Shown here in pieces: positions 36,099 to 46,898 of a stretch of DNA of 64,000 nucleotides. This DNA comes from an uncultured Bacteroidota bacterium (GTDB lineage: Bacteria > Bacteroidota > Bacteroidia > Chitinophagales > Chitinophagaceae), in contig CAIRYK010000053.1 in assembly GCA_903882805.1 (NCBI GenBank), positions 62,001 through 126,000 of the forward strand. The letters are read 5' to 3'. The notes below the pieces were generated by a model. The model saw only the letters and a list, made by a program, of their open reading frames with translations, was not told the origin of the DNA and ran no database searches. Numbering within the stretch: the stretch's first letter is position 1; each line of letters begins with the position of its first letter. The translations under genes and the position numbers were made by a program.

Positions 36099-36387
36099 AA
36101 TAATTGTGTTGCAAAGTACTTTATTATTTAATATTCAGCGAATATCCGGCGGTATTTTTTTTCGCGCATTGGCGCTTATTTTTCACGCCGCGCTTATTAC
36201 CCTCTGCACATAATCGTTTTTACAGTTATAAAAATAGACAATAAATGGCTATTTTCACACCTTGGGCATATGCTGCATACCGGCGGCAAACAACCGTGGC
36301 TTGATTATTGCATTATTTATTTAAAATATCGCGACCTGCGATCATCTCTCCGCGGCTGGCGCTGCCGAGACTTTTAAAAAGCTAAAG

Positions 36388-38235
36388 TTGTTGGGCAAAA
36401 GGTTATCTATATCTATCTTGTTGTGGTGGTGTCTGTTCGGTTGGGGGCAGGCAGCGGCTCAGTCTACGCCCGTTATTGACACCGGTAGCCTCAATAATCT
36501 GCAGGTATCGCACAACAAATTTGTAAACAACATTTTTCAGCAAGCTGTTAATTCCATTAAGAAAACGCCCGGCCCTGGCGCCAGCTACCTCAACGGCAAG
36601 AGTGAAGACCCCTACCTGCCCTATCAGGGCAAGATAATCAGACACATAAACATTGAGACCATAAACTTCGACAGGTCGTTTAAAGACACCAGCCTGCGCG
36701 ACAACACGCTGGGCTCGAGGGTGGGCCGGCGGCTGCACATGACCACCAGCAACTTTGTGATACGCAACAATCTGTTTATTAAAGAAAATACCCCGCTCAA
36801 TGCCTTTAAGGTAGCCGATAACGAACGTTTCATACGGTCGCTGGAGTATATACATGATGCGCGCTTTATTGTAGATACCGTAGAGGGCGCTACAGATTCG
36901 GTAGACGTTACGGTGATTACCAAAGACCTGTTCAGCATAGCCGGCGGTATGGAGGCCGACGGGCTCAACCGCATAAGCGCCAATGTATATGATGCCAACC
37001 TGGCTGGAATGGGGCAGCGACTGGAGCTAACGGGACTATATGCAAAAACCCGTGAAAACCACTTCGGCTTTGGCGGCTACTACCGCAAAAACAATATGTT
37101 TCATACGTTTATAGACGCTACCATAGGGTACAGTACCGTAAACATAAGCCCGCTAACGAATAGCGAGCAAACCACCGAATACCTGACGCTCAGCCGGCCG
37201 TTGATATCGCCCTACTCGCGGGTAGCAGGCGCACTCACCATAAGCCACAACGAGGCCTACAACAGCTACAACCTGCCCGACAGCCAGATATTTAAGTATC
37301 GTTACAACCTGTTTGATGCATGGGCGGGCTACAATCTGGGTATAAAACTCCTTACTGCTACCAACAACACCATCCGCGACCGCCGGTTCCTGTCGTTCCG
37401 CGTGTTCGACCGGCAGTTTGTACGGCCTCCCTACCAGATAGAAGGCCGGTACAACCCTATATACAATAGCGCGCAGGCAGCGCTGGCGCAAATCACGTTT
37501 TTCAGGCAAGACTATTACCGCAGCCAGTATATATATGGATTCGGCTTTACAGAAGATTTGCCGTATGGCTACAATATAGCTATTACCACAGGCTGGCACC
37601 GCCAGCTAGACCTGCAGCGACCCTATGGCGGAATAAATGCCACTCATTTTATAGCTACAAAAAAAGGCGACTTTATAAAGCTATACCTGAGGGCCGGCGG
37701 CTACCTGCACGAAGGAAGTGTGCAGGATGGGGGATTTCTGGTAGGCGCCACCATACACGGCAGGCTGTTTAATATAGATGAGACCAAGGTGCGATCGTAT
37801 ATTAACGCAAGCTATACCCACCTCTACAATCGCACTACCACCGAACCGCTGCGCATCAACAACGACTTTGGCCCGCGCGGCTTCCTGTCCGATTCCGCTT
37901 TTGGGTCGCAGCGACTGACGATACAGCTGGAAACAGTGTTTTACCTGCCCTACAAGCTATGGGGGTTTCAGTTTGCGCCATTCCCTTACTTAGATTTTAC
38001 GGGCGTTACTCCGCAGGATGCGCCGTTCAGCAAATCAAATCTGTATACGAGCCTGGGCGGCGGAATAAGGGCCCGCAACGAGAATCTGGTGTTTGAAACC
38101 ATAGAGGCGCGCGCCTATTTCTTTCCGGTGGCGCCAAACAATATGAAGGGTTTTAAGGTAGTGGTAAACGCCAATCTGCGCTACCGCTATGCCAACAACT
38201 ATATTACCGCCCCCGAGCTATTGAAGCTCAATTAG
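36388..38235 (+). CDS. Omp85-like outer-membrane protein with one POTRA-like domain
   Basis: 615 residues. No ATG opens the frame; TTG 36388 (followed by a second TTG) directly precedes the signal peptide (SISILLWWCLFGWGQAAA) and is the probable start. Residues 78-180 look like a POTRA module (GKIIRHINIETINFDRSFKD, IRSLEYIHDARFIVDTVEGA, DSVDVTVITKDLFSI). From ~190 to the end the chain alternates as a transmembrane beta barrel (GFGGYYRKNNMFHTFIDATI, SYINASYTHLYNR) and closes with RYRYANNY. BamA/TamA family membership is inferred from this layout; substrates are unknown. Its last four bases overlap the convergent mqnB stop. Confidence 0.6.
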   Translation: MLGKRLSISILLWWCLFGWGQAAAQSTPVIDTGSLNNLQVSHNKFVNNIFQQAVNSIKKTPGPGASYLNGKSEDPYLPYQGKIIRHINIETINFDRSFKDTSLRDNTLGSRVGRRLHMTTSNFVIRNNLFIKENTPLNAFKVADNERFIRSLEYIHDARFIVDTVEGATDSVDVTVITKDLFSIAGGMEADGLNRISANVYDANLAGMGQRLELTGLYAKTRENHFGFGGYYRKNNMFHTFIDATIGYSTVNISPLTNSEQTTEYLTLSRPLISPYSRVAGALTISHNEAYNSYNLPDSQIFKYRYNLFDAWAGYNLGIKLLTATNNTIRDRRFLSFRVFDRQFVRPPYQIEGRYNPIYNSAQAALAQITFFRQDYYRSQYIYGFGFTEDLPYGYNIAITTGWHRQLDLQRPYGGINATHFIATKKGDFIKLYLRAGGYLHEGSVQDGGFLVGATIHGRLFNIDETKVRSYINASYTHLYNRTTTEPLRINNDFGPRGFLSDSAFGSQRLTIQLETVFYLPYKLWGFQFAPFPYLDFTGVTPQDAPFSKSNLYTSLGGGIRARNENLVFETIEARAYFFPVAPNNMKGFKVVVNANLRYRYANNYITAPELLKLN

Positions 38236-38891
38236 CTCTCGGCCTCCAGCGCATCCACATAGCTTATCAGCCAGCTATTGAGGTTTAGTATAGCGTCTTT
38301 CATGTTCCACTGGCTTTTGTCGCGCGGGGTTACATAGTTCGACACTGCGCGCACCTGTGCAAACGGTATACCCTCTTGCAGGCATACGTAGTGAAACGCA
38401 GCGCCCTCCATACTCTCTATATCGCAGCAATACTTGTTCCAGCGTATGGTTATGGTGCGCTGTGCGCCGCTTACGGTGTTTACGGTTAGTCCGCTGGCCT
38501 CGGGCAGCGCTATGCGCGCCGCCGGCTGGCTGGCCGGCATGGTCAATCGGGCATTGGTAAAGGGCGCTTCATTGGGCTGCAGCAGTCCCAGCTCGTTTAT
38601 GTCTAGATAGGCGTCGTGGTCTTCGGCGCCCAGATCGCCATAGCCGTCGGTAGTAATCTTTACAAGGCCGCCCAGCGGCAGATGCGGAGTGAAGCTGCCG
38701 CCCACGCCCACCTGCAAGGCAAACTGATGCTCCTGCCCCTGCAGACTGCGCGTGAGCGCATAGGTAGTAGCCATCATGCCCACGCCCGTAACCAGACAAT
38801 GAACAGAAACGCGGGTATAGCTTTGCGATTGTAAATGCGCCAAAAACGGGGCTATTTCGGCCTGAGTAGCGGCCACTATAAGCAACTTCAT
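38232..38891 (-). CDS. mqnB: Futalosine hydrolase
   Basis: Removes hypoxanthine from futalosine in the alternative menaquinone pathway. From ATG 38891 the enzyme has 219 residues (a longer frame reaches 38948 but the family begins MKLLIVAATQAEI). Nucleosidase motifs: VTGVGMMATTYAL, GVGGSFTPHLPLG, DLGAEDHDAYLDI, DIESMEGAAFHYVC (catalytic Glu pair region) and VRAVSNYVTPRDKSQWNMKD. No other mqn genes are adjacent. The presence of this gene implies menaquinone made through futalosine. Confidence 0.88.
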   Translation of the reverse strand: MKLLIVAATQAEIAPFLAHLQSQSYTRVSVHCLVTGVGMMATTYALTRSLQGQEHQFALQVGVGGSFTPHLPLGGLVKITTDGYGDLGAEDHDAYLDINELGLLQPNEAPFTNARLTMPASQPAARIALPEASGLTVNTVSGAQRTITIRWNKYCCDIESMEGAAFHYVCLQEGIPFAQVRAVSNYVTPRDKSQWNMKDAILNLNSWLISYVDALEAES

Positions 38892-38909
38892 CACGCAATT
38901 AACAGCTTT

Positions 38910-38941
38910 TTTGCGAATACCATGTAGGAACGCTAATTTTG
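38910..38941 (+). promoter_or_regulatory. Bacteroidota-type promoter of queD-folE
   Basis: TTTG at 38910-38913, a 20-base spacer and TAATTTTG at 38934-38941 fit the -33/-7 consensus TTTG and TAnnTTTG, 16 bases before the queD start. Confidence 0.7.
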
Positions 38942-38957
38942 CACCCAAATTATATCA

Positions 38958-39371
38958 ATGGTTTACCTGACGCGTGTAGAGCATTTTAATGCCGCACATA
39001 AATTAGCGAATACGAACTGGAGCGATGCCGAAAACAAAGAAGTGTTTGGTAAATGCGCCAATGAAAACTGGCATGGTCATAACTATGAGCTGCATGTAAC
39101 CGTAAAAGGGATACCCAATGCCGAAACGGGATTTATATACAATGCCAAAACACTGGGTAAACTGATAATGGAGGTGATAATAGACAAGGTAGACCACCGC
39201 AACCTGAACCTGGACGTAGACTTTATGCGCGGAAAATTTACTAGCGCCGAGAATGTAGCCATAGGCATATGGAACGAACTGCAGCCACACATAGAAAACA
39301 ACAGCGACGCCAAACTACACTGCATAAAACTGATAGAAACCTCTAAGATATACGTAGAGTATTTTGGATAG
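38958..39371 (+). CDS. queD: 6-carboxytetrahydropterin synthase / 6-pyruvoyl-tetrahydropterin synthase family
   Basis: 137 residues from ATG 38958. Zinc ligands His14 (VEHFNAAHKL), His39 and His41 (NENWHGHNYEL), catalytic Cys33 (FGKCANEN), and the closing ETSKIYVEYFG motif mark the PTPS/QueD fold. It uses 7,8-dihydroneopterin triphosphate, the product of folE, which follows 82 bases later in the same direction. In bacteria this enzyme mostly serves queuosine synthesis; biopterin synthesis is the alternative. Confidence 0.9.
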   Translation: MVYLTRVEHFNAAHKLANTNWSDAENKEVFGKCANENWHGHNYELHVTVKGIPNAETGFIYNAKTLGKLIMEVIIDKVDHRNLNLDVDFMRGKFTSAENVAIGIWNELQPHIENNSDAKLHCIKLIETSKIYVEYFG

Positions 39372-39453
39372 GTAATACATATGGCGGCATAGGCAATTGT
39401 GAAGCGGCGCCCCATACCATACTATTAATATTGCGCACTAAACACCACACACA

Positions 39454-40050
39454 TTGGCCTACCGCAAAATAGAAACCTACGACGAAGCAACCACCGAAGC
39501 GCTGAAAGCTAATTACAGAGCAGCGCTGGAAACGCTGGGCGAAGACCCCGACCGCGAAGGACTGCTGAAAACGCCCGAGCGCGTAGCAAAGGCTATGCAG
39601 TTTATAACGCAGGGCTACCACATGAACGCTGCCGATATTCTGAATTCGGCAAAGTTTCATGAGTCGTATAGCGAAATGGTGCTGGTGAAAAACATAGAGC
39701 TGTACTCGCTGTGCGAGCACCACATGCTGCCGTTTTTTGGTAAAGCCCACATAGCCTACATACCCAATGGCGTAATAACCGGACTGAGCAAGCTGGCCCA
39801 TGTGGTAGAGTGTTACTCGCGCCGACTGCAGGTGCAGGAGCGACTGACGCACCAGATACTGGATGTGATACAGGAAACGCTGAACCCGCTGGGCGTAGGC
39901 GTGGTGATAGAAGCCCGCCATATGTGCATGATGATGCGCGGCGTGCAAAAGCAAAACAGCGCCACTACCACATCGGCATTTAGCGGTGTATTTATGAAAA
40001 ACGAGACCCGCTCCGAATTTTTGAAACTCATAGCCAGCGACCTGGCCTAA
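39454..40050 (+). CDS. folE: GTP cyclohydrolase I
   Basis: Makes 7,8-dihydroneopterin triphosphate from GTP, the entry step for folate, queuosine and biopterin. The frame opens at TTG 39454 (reads [10 protein letters not shown]); no ATG is near, so TTG is the likely start, 198 residues. Zinc ligands Cys87, His90 and Cys158 are in [20 protein letters not shown] and [12 protein letters not shown]. The substrate loop [20 protein letters not shown] is intact. Operon partner of queD. A strong terminator follows. Confidence 0.95.
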   Translation: MAYRKIETYDEATTEALKANYRAALETLGEDPDREGLLKTPERVAKAMQFITQGYHMNAADILNSAKFHESYSEMVLVKNIELYSLCEHHMLPFFGKAHIAYIPNGVITGLSKLAHVVECYSRRLQVQERLTHQILDVIQETLNPLGVGVVIEARHMCMMMRGVQKQNSATTTSAFSGVFMKNETRSEFLKLIASDLA

Positions 40051-40073
40051 CCAACAATACTACAATACCATAG

Positions 40074-40120
40074 CGAGAGGCGCAGACAGGAAAAACCCTG
40101 CCTGCGCCTCTCGATTTTTT
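40074..40120 (+). terminator. Terminator after folE
   Basis: CGAGAGGCGCAGACAGG, loop AAAAAC, then the complementary CCTGCCTGCGCCTCTCG and TTTTTT: a stem of about 16 bp with one mismatch. Confidence 0.9.
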
Positions 40121-40150
40121 ATGGGCCGCTATAGCCTGATAACCGCCAAA

Positions 40151-41452
<1,302 letters not shown>

Positions 41453-41557
41453 TTTTAACCTCACAGTAAAGGAAAGTTTTTATACAATATGCAGCGCCAA
41501 AAAGCCCTTTGATTAATATATTTTACCTACCTTTGCACACCTGTAAATGAAAAAATA

Positions 41558-41631
41558 CGGGACGTAGCGCAGCCCGGTAGCGCACATGGCTGGGGGTCAT
41601 GTGGTCGCTGGTTCGAATCCAGTCGTCCCGA
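41558..41631 (+). tRNA. tRNA-Pro (anticodon GGG)
   Basis: Cloverleaf by eye: acceptor CGGGACG pairs with CGTCCCG, D arm AGCGCAGCCCGGTAGCGC, anticodon stem CATGG/TCATG with loop CTGGGGG (anticodon GGG), T arm CTGGTTCGAATCCAG, discriminator A. CCA is not encoded. TACCTTTG at 41528-41535 is a candidate -7 box. Confidence 0.95.
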
Positions 41632-41636
41632 CTTAG

Positions 41637-41673
41637 AGAGGTTATTCATCATATGAGTAGCCTCTTTTTTTTT
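41637..41673 (+). terminator. Terminator after tRNA-Pro
   Basis: AGAGGTTATTCAT and ATGAGTAGCCTCT form a 13-bp stem with two wobble pairs, followed by nine T, five bases after the tRNA end. Confidence 0.9.
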
Positions 41674-41945
41674 GCCCAAGAACCAAGGCCAGCAACAGTT
41701 TCAGCCGATTGGGCCATTCAGCGCGCTCATCTTTGAGTACCCCAAAATTCCTTTCTGGTAGCCTTCTACGAACTACCGTTACTGAGTCCATCAACACGTT
41801 TACTGAGTCCATAAAACTGCACTTTCCCTCCCAGGCAGGTTTGCCATCATTTTGTCCCGATTTTACCTCTTTTTACCAAATCATTAACTATAAAACCACC
41901 CACTATGCTAAGCTACAAAATCAACTTCTACCTACGTGCCTGTAG

Positions 41946-43235
41946 GGTGCAAAAGATTTCAATTATGTATCTTCTTTCGAATGGTACGAACTGAGTGTAA
42001 CCCCTTACGTTTTATCGTATAAAATACCCGGCAACGATGAAGATCGCGTAATGGGCGACGTAGACCACTTATATGCCTATTTCAGCGACTTCATAAAAAA
42101 TGTGAACAAAACAGAAGAAGCAACCATAGTAGAGATTGCCGCTGAAGTAGCAAAAGGCGACAAAACAGAAAAAGAAAAAGCCGCTCACATCTACCAATGG
42201 GTGCAATCGAACATACACTATGTGGCTTTTGAAGATAGCCTGGAAGGATATATACCCAGACAAGCCGCTGTGGTTATGAAACGCAAGTTTGGCGATTGTA
42301 AAGACATGGCCAGCGTATTGGTGGCGCTCTGCAGGCAAGCAGGGCTGAAAGCATATTTCACCTGAATAGGCACCCGCTCAAAACCCTATACCTATGCAGA
42401 GATGCCCGTACCCAGAGTAGCCAATCATATGATATGTACGGTAAAAATAGGGGAAGAGTGGATATTTATGGACGGAACACATCCGCTGATACCCTTTGGT
42501 ATTCCTCCGGAATCGCTGCAGGGAAAAGAGGCCATGATAAGCATTAGCGATAAGGAATATAAAATTATTACCGTACCTCATTCTGTCCCATCCACTAATA
42601 AAGTGATAGACACCTCCTATCTTAAAATTAATGGCCGGCAGATAGTCGGTAAAATTAAATTGCATTTGCAGGGTCACCCATCATGGAGTACTCAGGTGGC
42701 GCTTATGTACCGGAAAAACAAGGTAAGAGAAGAATACATCAAAGCAATACTTGAGCGGGGCTCTAACAAATATATTCAGCGCAGTTATGAATACTCGCCG
42801 TCAGACACCGGAACTAAGCCTTGTGTAATAGCAGCAGATTTTGTTCTTGATGACTTTGCGCATGTCCTCGGTAATGAATACTACATCAATCTTAATTTAA
42901 GCCTGAGAAACTACTTCGACAACAACTATATAGATACTACCGAGCGCGATATTCCGGAGTACTTTGGATACATGGACACCGAGCGCGAGGTTGTGGTTGT
43001 AGATATCCCCGATGGGTATCATGTGTCGTACATGCCGCCCCAATCAAGCGGGCAGGTGAGCAATATATGGGATTATAACATTAACTACACACAGGATGGC
43101 AAGCGAGTTATATTGTCGAAAGAATACACAGTGCACAGCATGACAATGCCTACACGGTATTTTGCGGAGCATAACCGGGCTGTAAATGCCCTGAAGAAAC
43201 AATACAAGGAGAGAATAGTGTTAACTGCAAACTGA
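41946..43235 (+). pseudogene. Truncated DUF3857/transglutaminase-like gene with in-frame TGA
   Basis: The frame is open from 41946, after TAG at 41943-41945, so the N-terminal half is gone. It reads GAKDFNYVSSFEWYELSVTP, then the transglutaminase core EKAAHIYQWVQSNIHYVAFE and RKFGDCKDMASVLVALCRQA (Cys and following region of the core). TGA at 42363-42365 interrupts GLKAYFT-stop-IGTRSKPYTYAEMP, where relatives carry Trp (TGG to TGA). The rest continues unbroken to 43235 with MICTVKIGEEWIFMDGTHP and a beta-rich end. The next gene, an intact member of the same family, starts 3 bases later, so the two were an operon. Confidence 0.8.
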
Positions 43236-43238
43236 CTT

Positions 43239-45194
43239 ATGAACAAACTAATTGTGTTGTTATGTGCCTTAATGCCGGGCACGGAGGCCCTGGCGCAGAA
43301 TAAGGTAGGCGAATACTGGCAGCAACAGCCTAAAATACATGCCGTGCCAGCTGAACTGGCCAACGAATCGTCTATTATTATAGAAGAGAATACTGCAATA
43401 AAATATGAAGATGGCGCCGATAACAAGGTGTGGATGCATCGCACAGTGCACCGAATTATAAAAGTGCTTGATAACAAAGGAATAGAAGACTTCAATACTA
43501 TGTCGGCGCCTGTGTATGCAAACCAGGAACTGGAAACTATGAAAGCAAGAACCATTTTACCTAATGGGACTGTAATAGAAGTATCGAAAGATAAAATGAA
43601 GGAATCGAAAGGAGACGACGGTAAGACCAATATTGTTTTTGCACTTGATGGGGTTGAGAAAAATGCGGAGATAGAGTGGATTATGACTTACAAAAAGCTG
43701 CCGGCATGGTATGGTTCTGAAGACTTTCAGTTCACCATACCAGTGGTGCATGCCTCGTTCGAGCTATCGTCGCCTACCCGGTTGAAGTTTGAAGAAAAGG
43801 GCTACCAGGGATTCCCTACCGTAAAAGACACTGTAATAGGAGATGTGCGGCTATTGCAAGCGTCTAAGAGTAATATTCCTTCATTGCGCGATGAGCCTAT
43901 GGCCAACTACCAGTTAAACAGGATGCGCGCCGACTACAAATTGAGTTATCAGGAAAAGAATGCCAATGTGCGCATTTTCACCTGGCAGGAGCTAACCGAA
44001 AGGCTTTACGCCAATACCTATACGCTGTCTGATAAGGAGGAAAAAGCCGTAGAAAACTATCTCCGTTCTATAGGCGTGACGCAGGAGATGAGCGAAGAAG
44101 ACAAAATTAAAAAAATAGAAAACGCCATTAAGTCTGGTATAACGCTATATAAAGTAGACCTTGATGAAAACGCGCTGAAGCTGAATAACCTGATTGCAAA
44201 CAAAACAGCTACAGAGGCAAGTATGACCAGGCTTTTTGCTGCATGCTTTAGAAAAAGCGGTGTAAAGCACGAGCTGGGTATGACCAACGATCGCAACAGT
44301 ATTCCGTTTGATCCCGATTTTGAGAACTGGAATACAGTGGAAAAATTTGTTTTCTATTTCCCCGACAGAAAAAGATTTATTTCGCCGGTATCGCCCTACA
44401 TACGCTATCCGTTTACAGATGCCGACGTAATCAGCAACAAAGCGCTCTTTTGCAAAATGACTACGATAGGCGACATTACGCGAGCTATAACAGATATAAG
44501 AACAATAACCCAAACGCCTGCAACCGAAAGCCAAAACAATGTGAATGCAGAGGTCGCTTTTTCGGCCGATATGGAAACGAGTATCCGTATTGCCTTTAGT
44601 TTCACGGGCTATTGCGCTATGGGAATACGAGAAGCTTTCTTGCTGCTGCCTAAGGAAAAACACAAAGATCTTCTGAAAACAATAATAGGCGTAGCAAGCA
44701 AGCCGGAGGATATACAGAGTTCGGCCATATCGGGAGAAGCATTTGAGTATTACAGCAGCGGTAAACCGCTTGTGGTAGAAGCTACGGTAAAGGCTCCGCA
44801 ATTGGTGGAAAACGCAGGTTCAAAATTTCTGTTCAGGCTGGGCGATGTAATAGGAAAACAATCTGAGCTGTATCAGGTAGATGAAAGAAAGCAACCCGCT
44901 GAAATGAATTATCCGCATTTGCTGAAAAGAACCATAACGGTAAACGTACCTGCAGGGTACAAGGTTTTAAATCCGGAGGCTACAAAAATGAAGACGGAAT
45001 ACAAAGACAAGCAAGGCGCTATTACGGCATACTTTTTAAGCGATTATAAACTGGACGGCAATAAGCTGGAGGTAAATATCGTGGAAGCCTATGAGCAGAT
45101 CTATTACCCTTTGGCCGACTTTGACAACTTCAGGAAAGTGATCAATGCAGCGGCCGACTTTAATAAAATTACGTTGCTATTGGGCAAAATATAG
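43239..45194 (+). CDS. DUF3857 domain protein, secreted
   Basis: 651 residues from ATG 43239. Signal peptide LIVLLCALMPGTEALA. The DUF3857 region (SIIIEENTAIKYEDGADNKV, VHRIIKVLDNKGIEDFNTMS, LPNGTVIEVSKDKMKES, WIMTYKKLPAWYGSEDFQF) covers about 35-220. The middle (EKAVENYLRSIGVTQEMSEE, TEASMTRLFAACFRKSGVKH) has the transglutaminase-like fold but no clear Cys-His-Asp triad, so it may be inactive. The end is beta-rich (LKRTITVNVPAGYKVLNPEA). Such proteins are numerous in Bacteroidota; function unknown, probably periplasmic. Follows the broken paralogue by 3 bases. Confidence 0.82.
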   Translation: MNKLIVLLCALMPGTEALAQNKVGEYWQQQPKIHAVPAELANESSIIIEENTAIKYEDGADNKVWMHRTVHRIIKVLDNKGIEDFNTMSAPVYANQELETMKARTILPNGTVIEVSKDKMKESKGDDGKTNIVFALDGVEKNAEIEWIMTYKKLPAWYGSEDFQFTIPVVHASFELSSPTRLKFEEKGYQGFPTVKDTVIGDVRLLQASKSNIPSLRDEPMANYQLNRMRADYKLSYQEKNANVRIFTWQELTERLYANTYTLSDKEEKAVENYLRSIGVTQEMSEEDKIKKIENAIKSGITLYKVDLDENALKLNNLIANKTATEASMTRLFAACFRKSGVKHELGMTNDRNSIPFDPDFENWNTVEKFVFYFPDRKRFISPVSPYIRYPFTDADVISNKALFCKMTTIGDITRAITDIRTITQTPATESQNNVNAEVAFSADMETSIRIAFSFTGYCAMGIREAFLLLPKEKHKDLLKTIIGVASKPEDIQSSAISGEAFEYYSSGKPLVVEATVKAPQLVENAGSKFLFRLGDVIGKQSELYQVDERKQPAEMNYPHLLKRTITVNVPAGYKVLNPEATKMKTEYKDKQGAITAYFLSDYKLDGNKLEVNIVEAYEQIYYPLADFDNFRKVINAAADFNKITLLLGKI

Positions 45195-45384
45195 GGGAGG
45201 CGCGGGTATTTTATAAAAGCTGTGAGCGGCAAAGTTTACACAGTTTTGTATAGAAGATAAAGGGCGATTATTTTGGGAAAGAGGTGAACAACAATGAATT
45301 GCGCTGCCTGTATCATTAAAAGCAATTTCTCTTTCCACAATTCCCCCATTCCCCTATTTATAATACCTTTATGCACATATCCTT

Positions 45385-46032
45385 ATGAAAAATTATACAG
45401 CATTTTTGCATCGCTATTTGTTTCGGGTACTATTGGCGGCTGCGATAGGCTATGGCCCGACGGCAATGGGGCAAATAGGTATTAAGGGCGGCTTACTTAC
45501 GCCCTATGGCGATATTGGTCAGTATTATAAAAAGACGCCCTCTTTCGAGGTTTTTCTATTTAATGCCGATGAGGAAAACAGGTATAAGATACGATTCGGG
45601 TATTATTACGCAAATCTGCCAATTAGGATAGACACAGTTCCTATTTATGCTATACAGTATCCGGCCGTTATTGTGCTGCCGGGCTTTCTGGTAAACAAGA
45701 CTTTGATTATGCAAGGGGTCAATTCCGATTTCTCGTACCGGGTGGCTCATTTAGGAAATCTATCCTTATTTGCCGCAGCCGGCCTGTGTATAAGTATAGG
45801 CCATATAGAATCGGTAAAGCAGATAGAAACCGTATATACCGAAACCACAAACTCGGATACCTGGCTCGGAGGTTTCAGATTGATGGCGTCGCTGGAATAC
45901 AAGCTCAGCGAATCGTTTGACCTTATTGCCGATGCTTCTTACAATAAAATGGTGACTACCGACTACTCCGCCGATTTTACACATACAACCTTGTATTTTG
46001 GCATCAATTACCGCTTTATCCATGAAGACTAA
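45385..46032 (+). CDS. Small outer-membrane barrel-like protein
   Basis: 215 residues from ATG 45385. A signal segment (FRVLLAAAIGYGPTAMG) precedes QIGIKGGLLTPYGDIGQYYK. Alternating strands (YKIRFGYYYANLPIRIDTVP, LSLFAAAGLCISIGHIE, FDLIADASYNKMVT, TTLYFGINYRFIHED with a terminal aromatic-rich strand) fit an eight-strand barrel. Function unknown. Its end overlaps the start of the lipoprotein gene by 11 bases, so the pair is co-expressed. Confidence 0.65.
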   Translation: MKNYTAFLHRYLFRVLLAAAIGYGPTAMGQIGIKGGLLTPYGDIGQYYKKTPSFEVFLFNADEENRYKIRFGYYYANLPIRIDTVPIYAIQYPAVIVLPGFLVNKTLIMQGVNSDFSYRVAHLGNLSLFAAAGLCISIGHIESVKQIETVYTETTNSDTWLGGFRLMASLEYKLSESFDLIADASYNKMVTTDYSADFTHTTLYFGINYRFIHED

Positions 46033-46813
46033 CCTCCTCCTGTTGCTCGCCGTTGCTGTTGTTTGCTGCTATGGCGGCTGCAAAAAAGTTGAGCAAGACC
46101 CTTATTTTTATTATCCTAATGTGCGCACCGATTCGGCGGTGGCGCTGCCCGATGGCAGCGTTAAGGTATATGGCACTGTGCTATCGGCAGGCAATACCGG
46201 TATAATAGCGGCCGGTTTCTGTATGGCCGACACAGCTAACCCTAAAATGATGTCGAAGCAAAAGCTAACCGATTCGCTCACCAACAACTCATTTTCTGTT
46301 ACTTATCCGGCTATCAACTTTAGCAGCATAAAGCAATACTATTTCAGGGCGTTTGTGTGCAACGAAAACGGTTATGCAATAGGCGCCGATGTATCTTTAG
46401 CCAATGTGAGTTTCGATACTGCGACTATATCCTGCCATCCTACCCGGCAGCATTTATTGCTCAACGGGGTTATTGCACAAGACGAGCCCTATACGCATAG
46501 CGAAAAGCTGAGCCCTACAGTGCAGGAATACAGCGGCTGGATATGGTCGTCGAGCCATGGCATACAGATAGTGTTTGGCGGGTATCCTACGTCGGGCGTA
46601 TATGCCATTACCCCCACCAGTCCGGGATCAAGGCAGGTAAGCCTGATGATAGATGGCAGTATGGCAGATGCAGCCGGACGCCTGTATGTGGTAGAGCGGC
46701 AGCCAGACCTCATAGAGGTAACCATTTGCGACGCCAAGGTAGACCTGAGGGTAGGCTGGTCGTCTACCTATTATCCATTCACTATTGCTACAAATTTTGT
46801 GCTGCAGCGGTAA
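46022..46813 (+). CDS. Lipoprotein of unknown function
   Basis: 263 residues from ATG 46022; the frame opens at 45998 but the ATG before the signal peptide is preferred. Signal LLLLLAVAVVCCYGGC ends in lipobox YGGC. Residues 45-130 look like a fibronectin-type or Ig-like beta fold (GSVKVYGTVLSAGNTGIIAA, QYYFRAFVCNENGYAIG), common in Bacteroidota surface lipoproteins. The rest is beta-rich. Overlaps the barrel-like gene upstream, so a surface complex is possible but not shown. Confidence 0.65.
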   Translation: MKTNLLLLLAVAVVCCYGGCKKVEQDPYFYYPNVRTDSAVALPDGSVKVYGTVLSAGNTGIIAAGFCMADTANPKMMSKQKLTDSLTNNSFSVTYPAINFSSIKQYYFRAFVCNENGYAIGADVSLANVSFDTATISCHPTRQHLLLNGVIAQDEPYTHSEKLSPTVQEYSGWIWSSSHGIQIVFGGYPTSGVYAITPTSPGSRQVSLMIDGSMADAAGRLYVVERQPDLIEVTICDAKVDLRVGWSSTYYPFTIATNFVLQR

Positions 46814-46898
46814 GCGGACTACAGACTGCAATAGTTATTCTATAAATGCGTTACGGCGTAAATAGTCGATACCTATATTTGCTATTGTACAACGCATT

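Noticed and set aside
41558-41631. tRNA as an attachment site for an integrated element
   Set aside because: No repeat of the tRNA 3' end was found in the window and no integrase is adjacent.
41709-41945. 78-residue plus-strand open frame after tRNA-Pro
   Set aside because: Low-quality composition, contains a 13-base direct repeat and overlaps the decayed 5' region of the DUF3857 pseudogene.
42363-42365. TGA recoding (Trp or selenocysteine) in the DUF3857 gene
   Set aside because: TGA is used as a normal stop in other genes here (for example the nuclease-family gene and the ars permease), no SECIS-like hairpin was seen, and the gene also lacks its 5' half.
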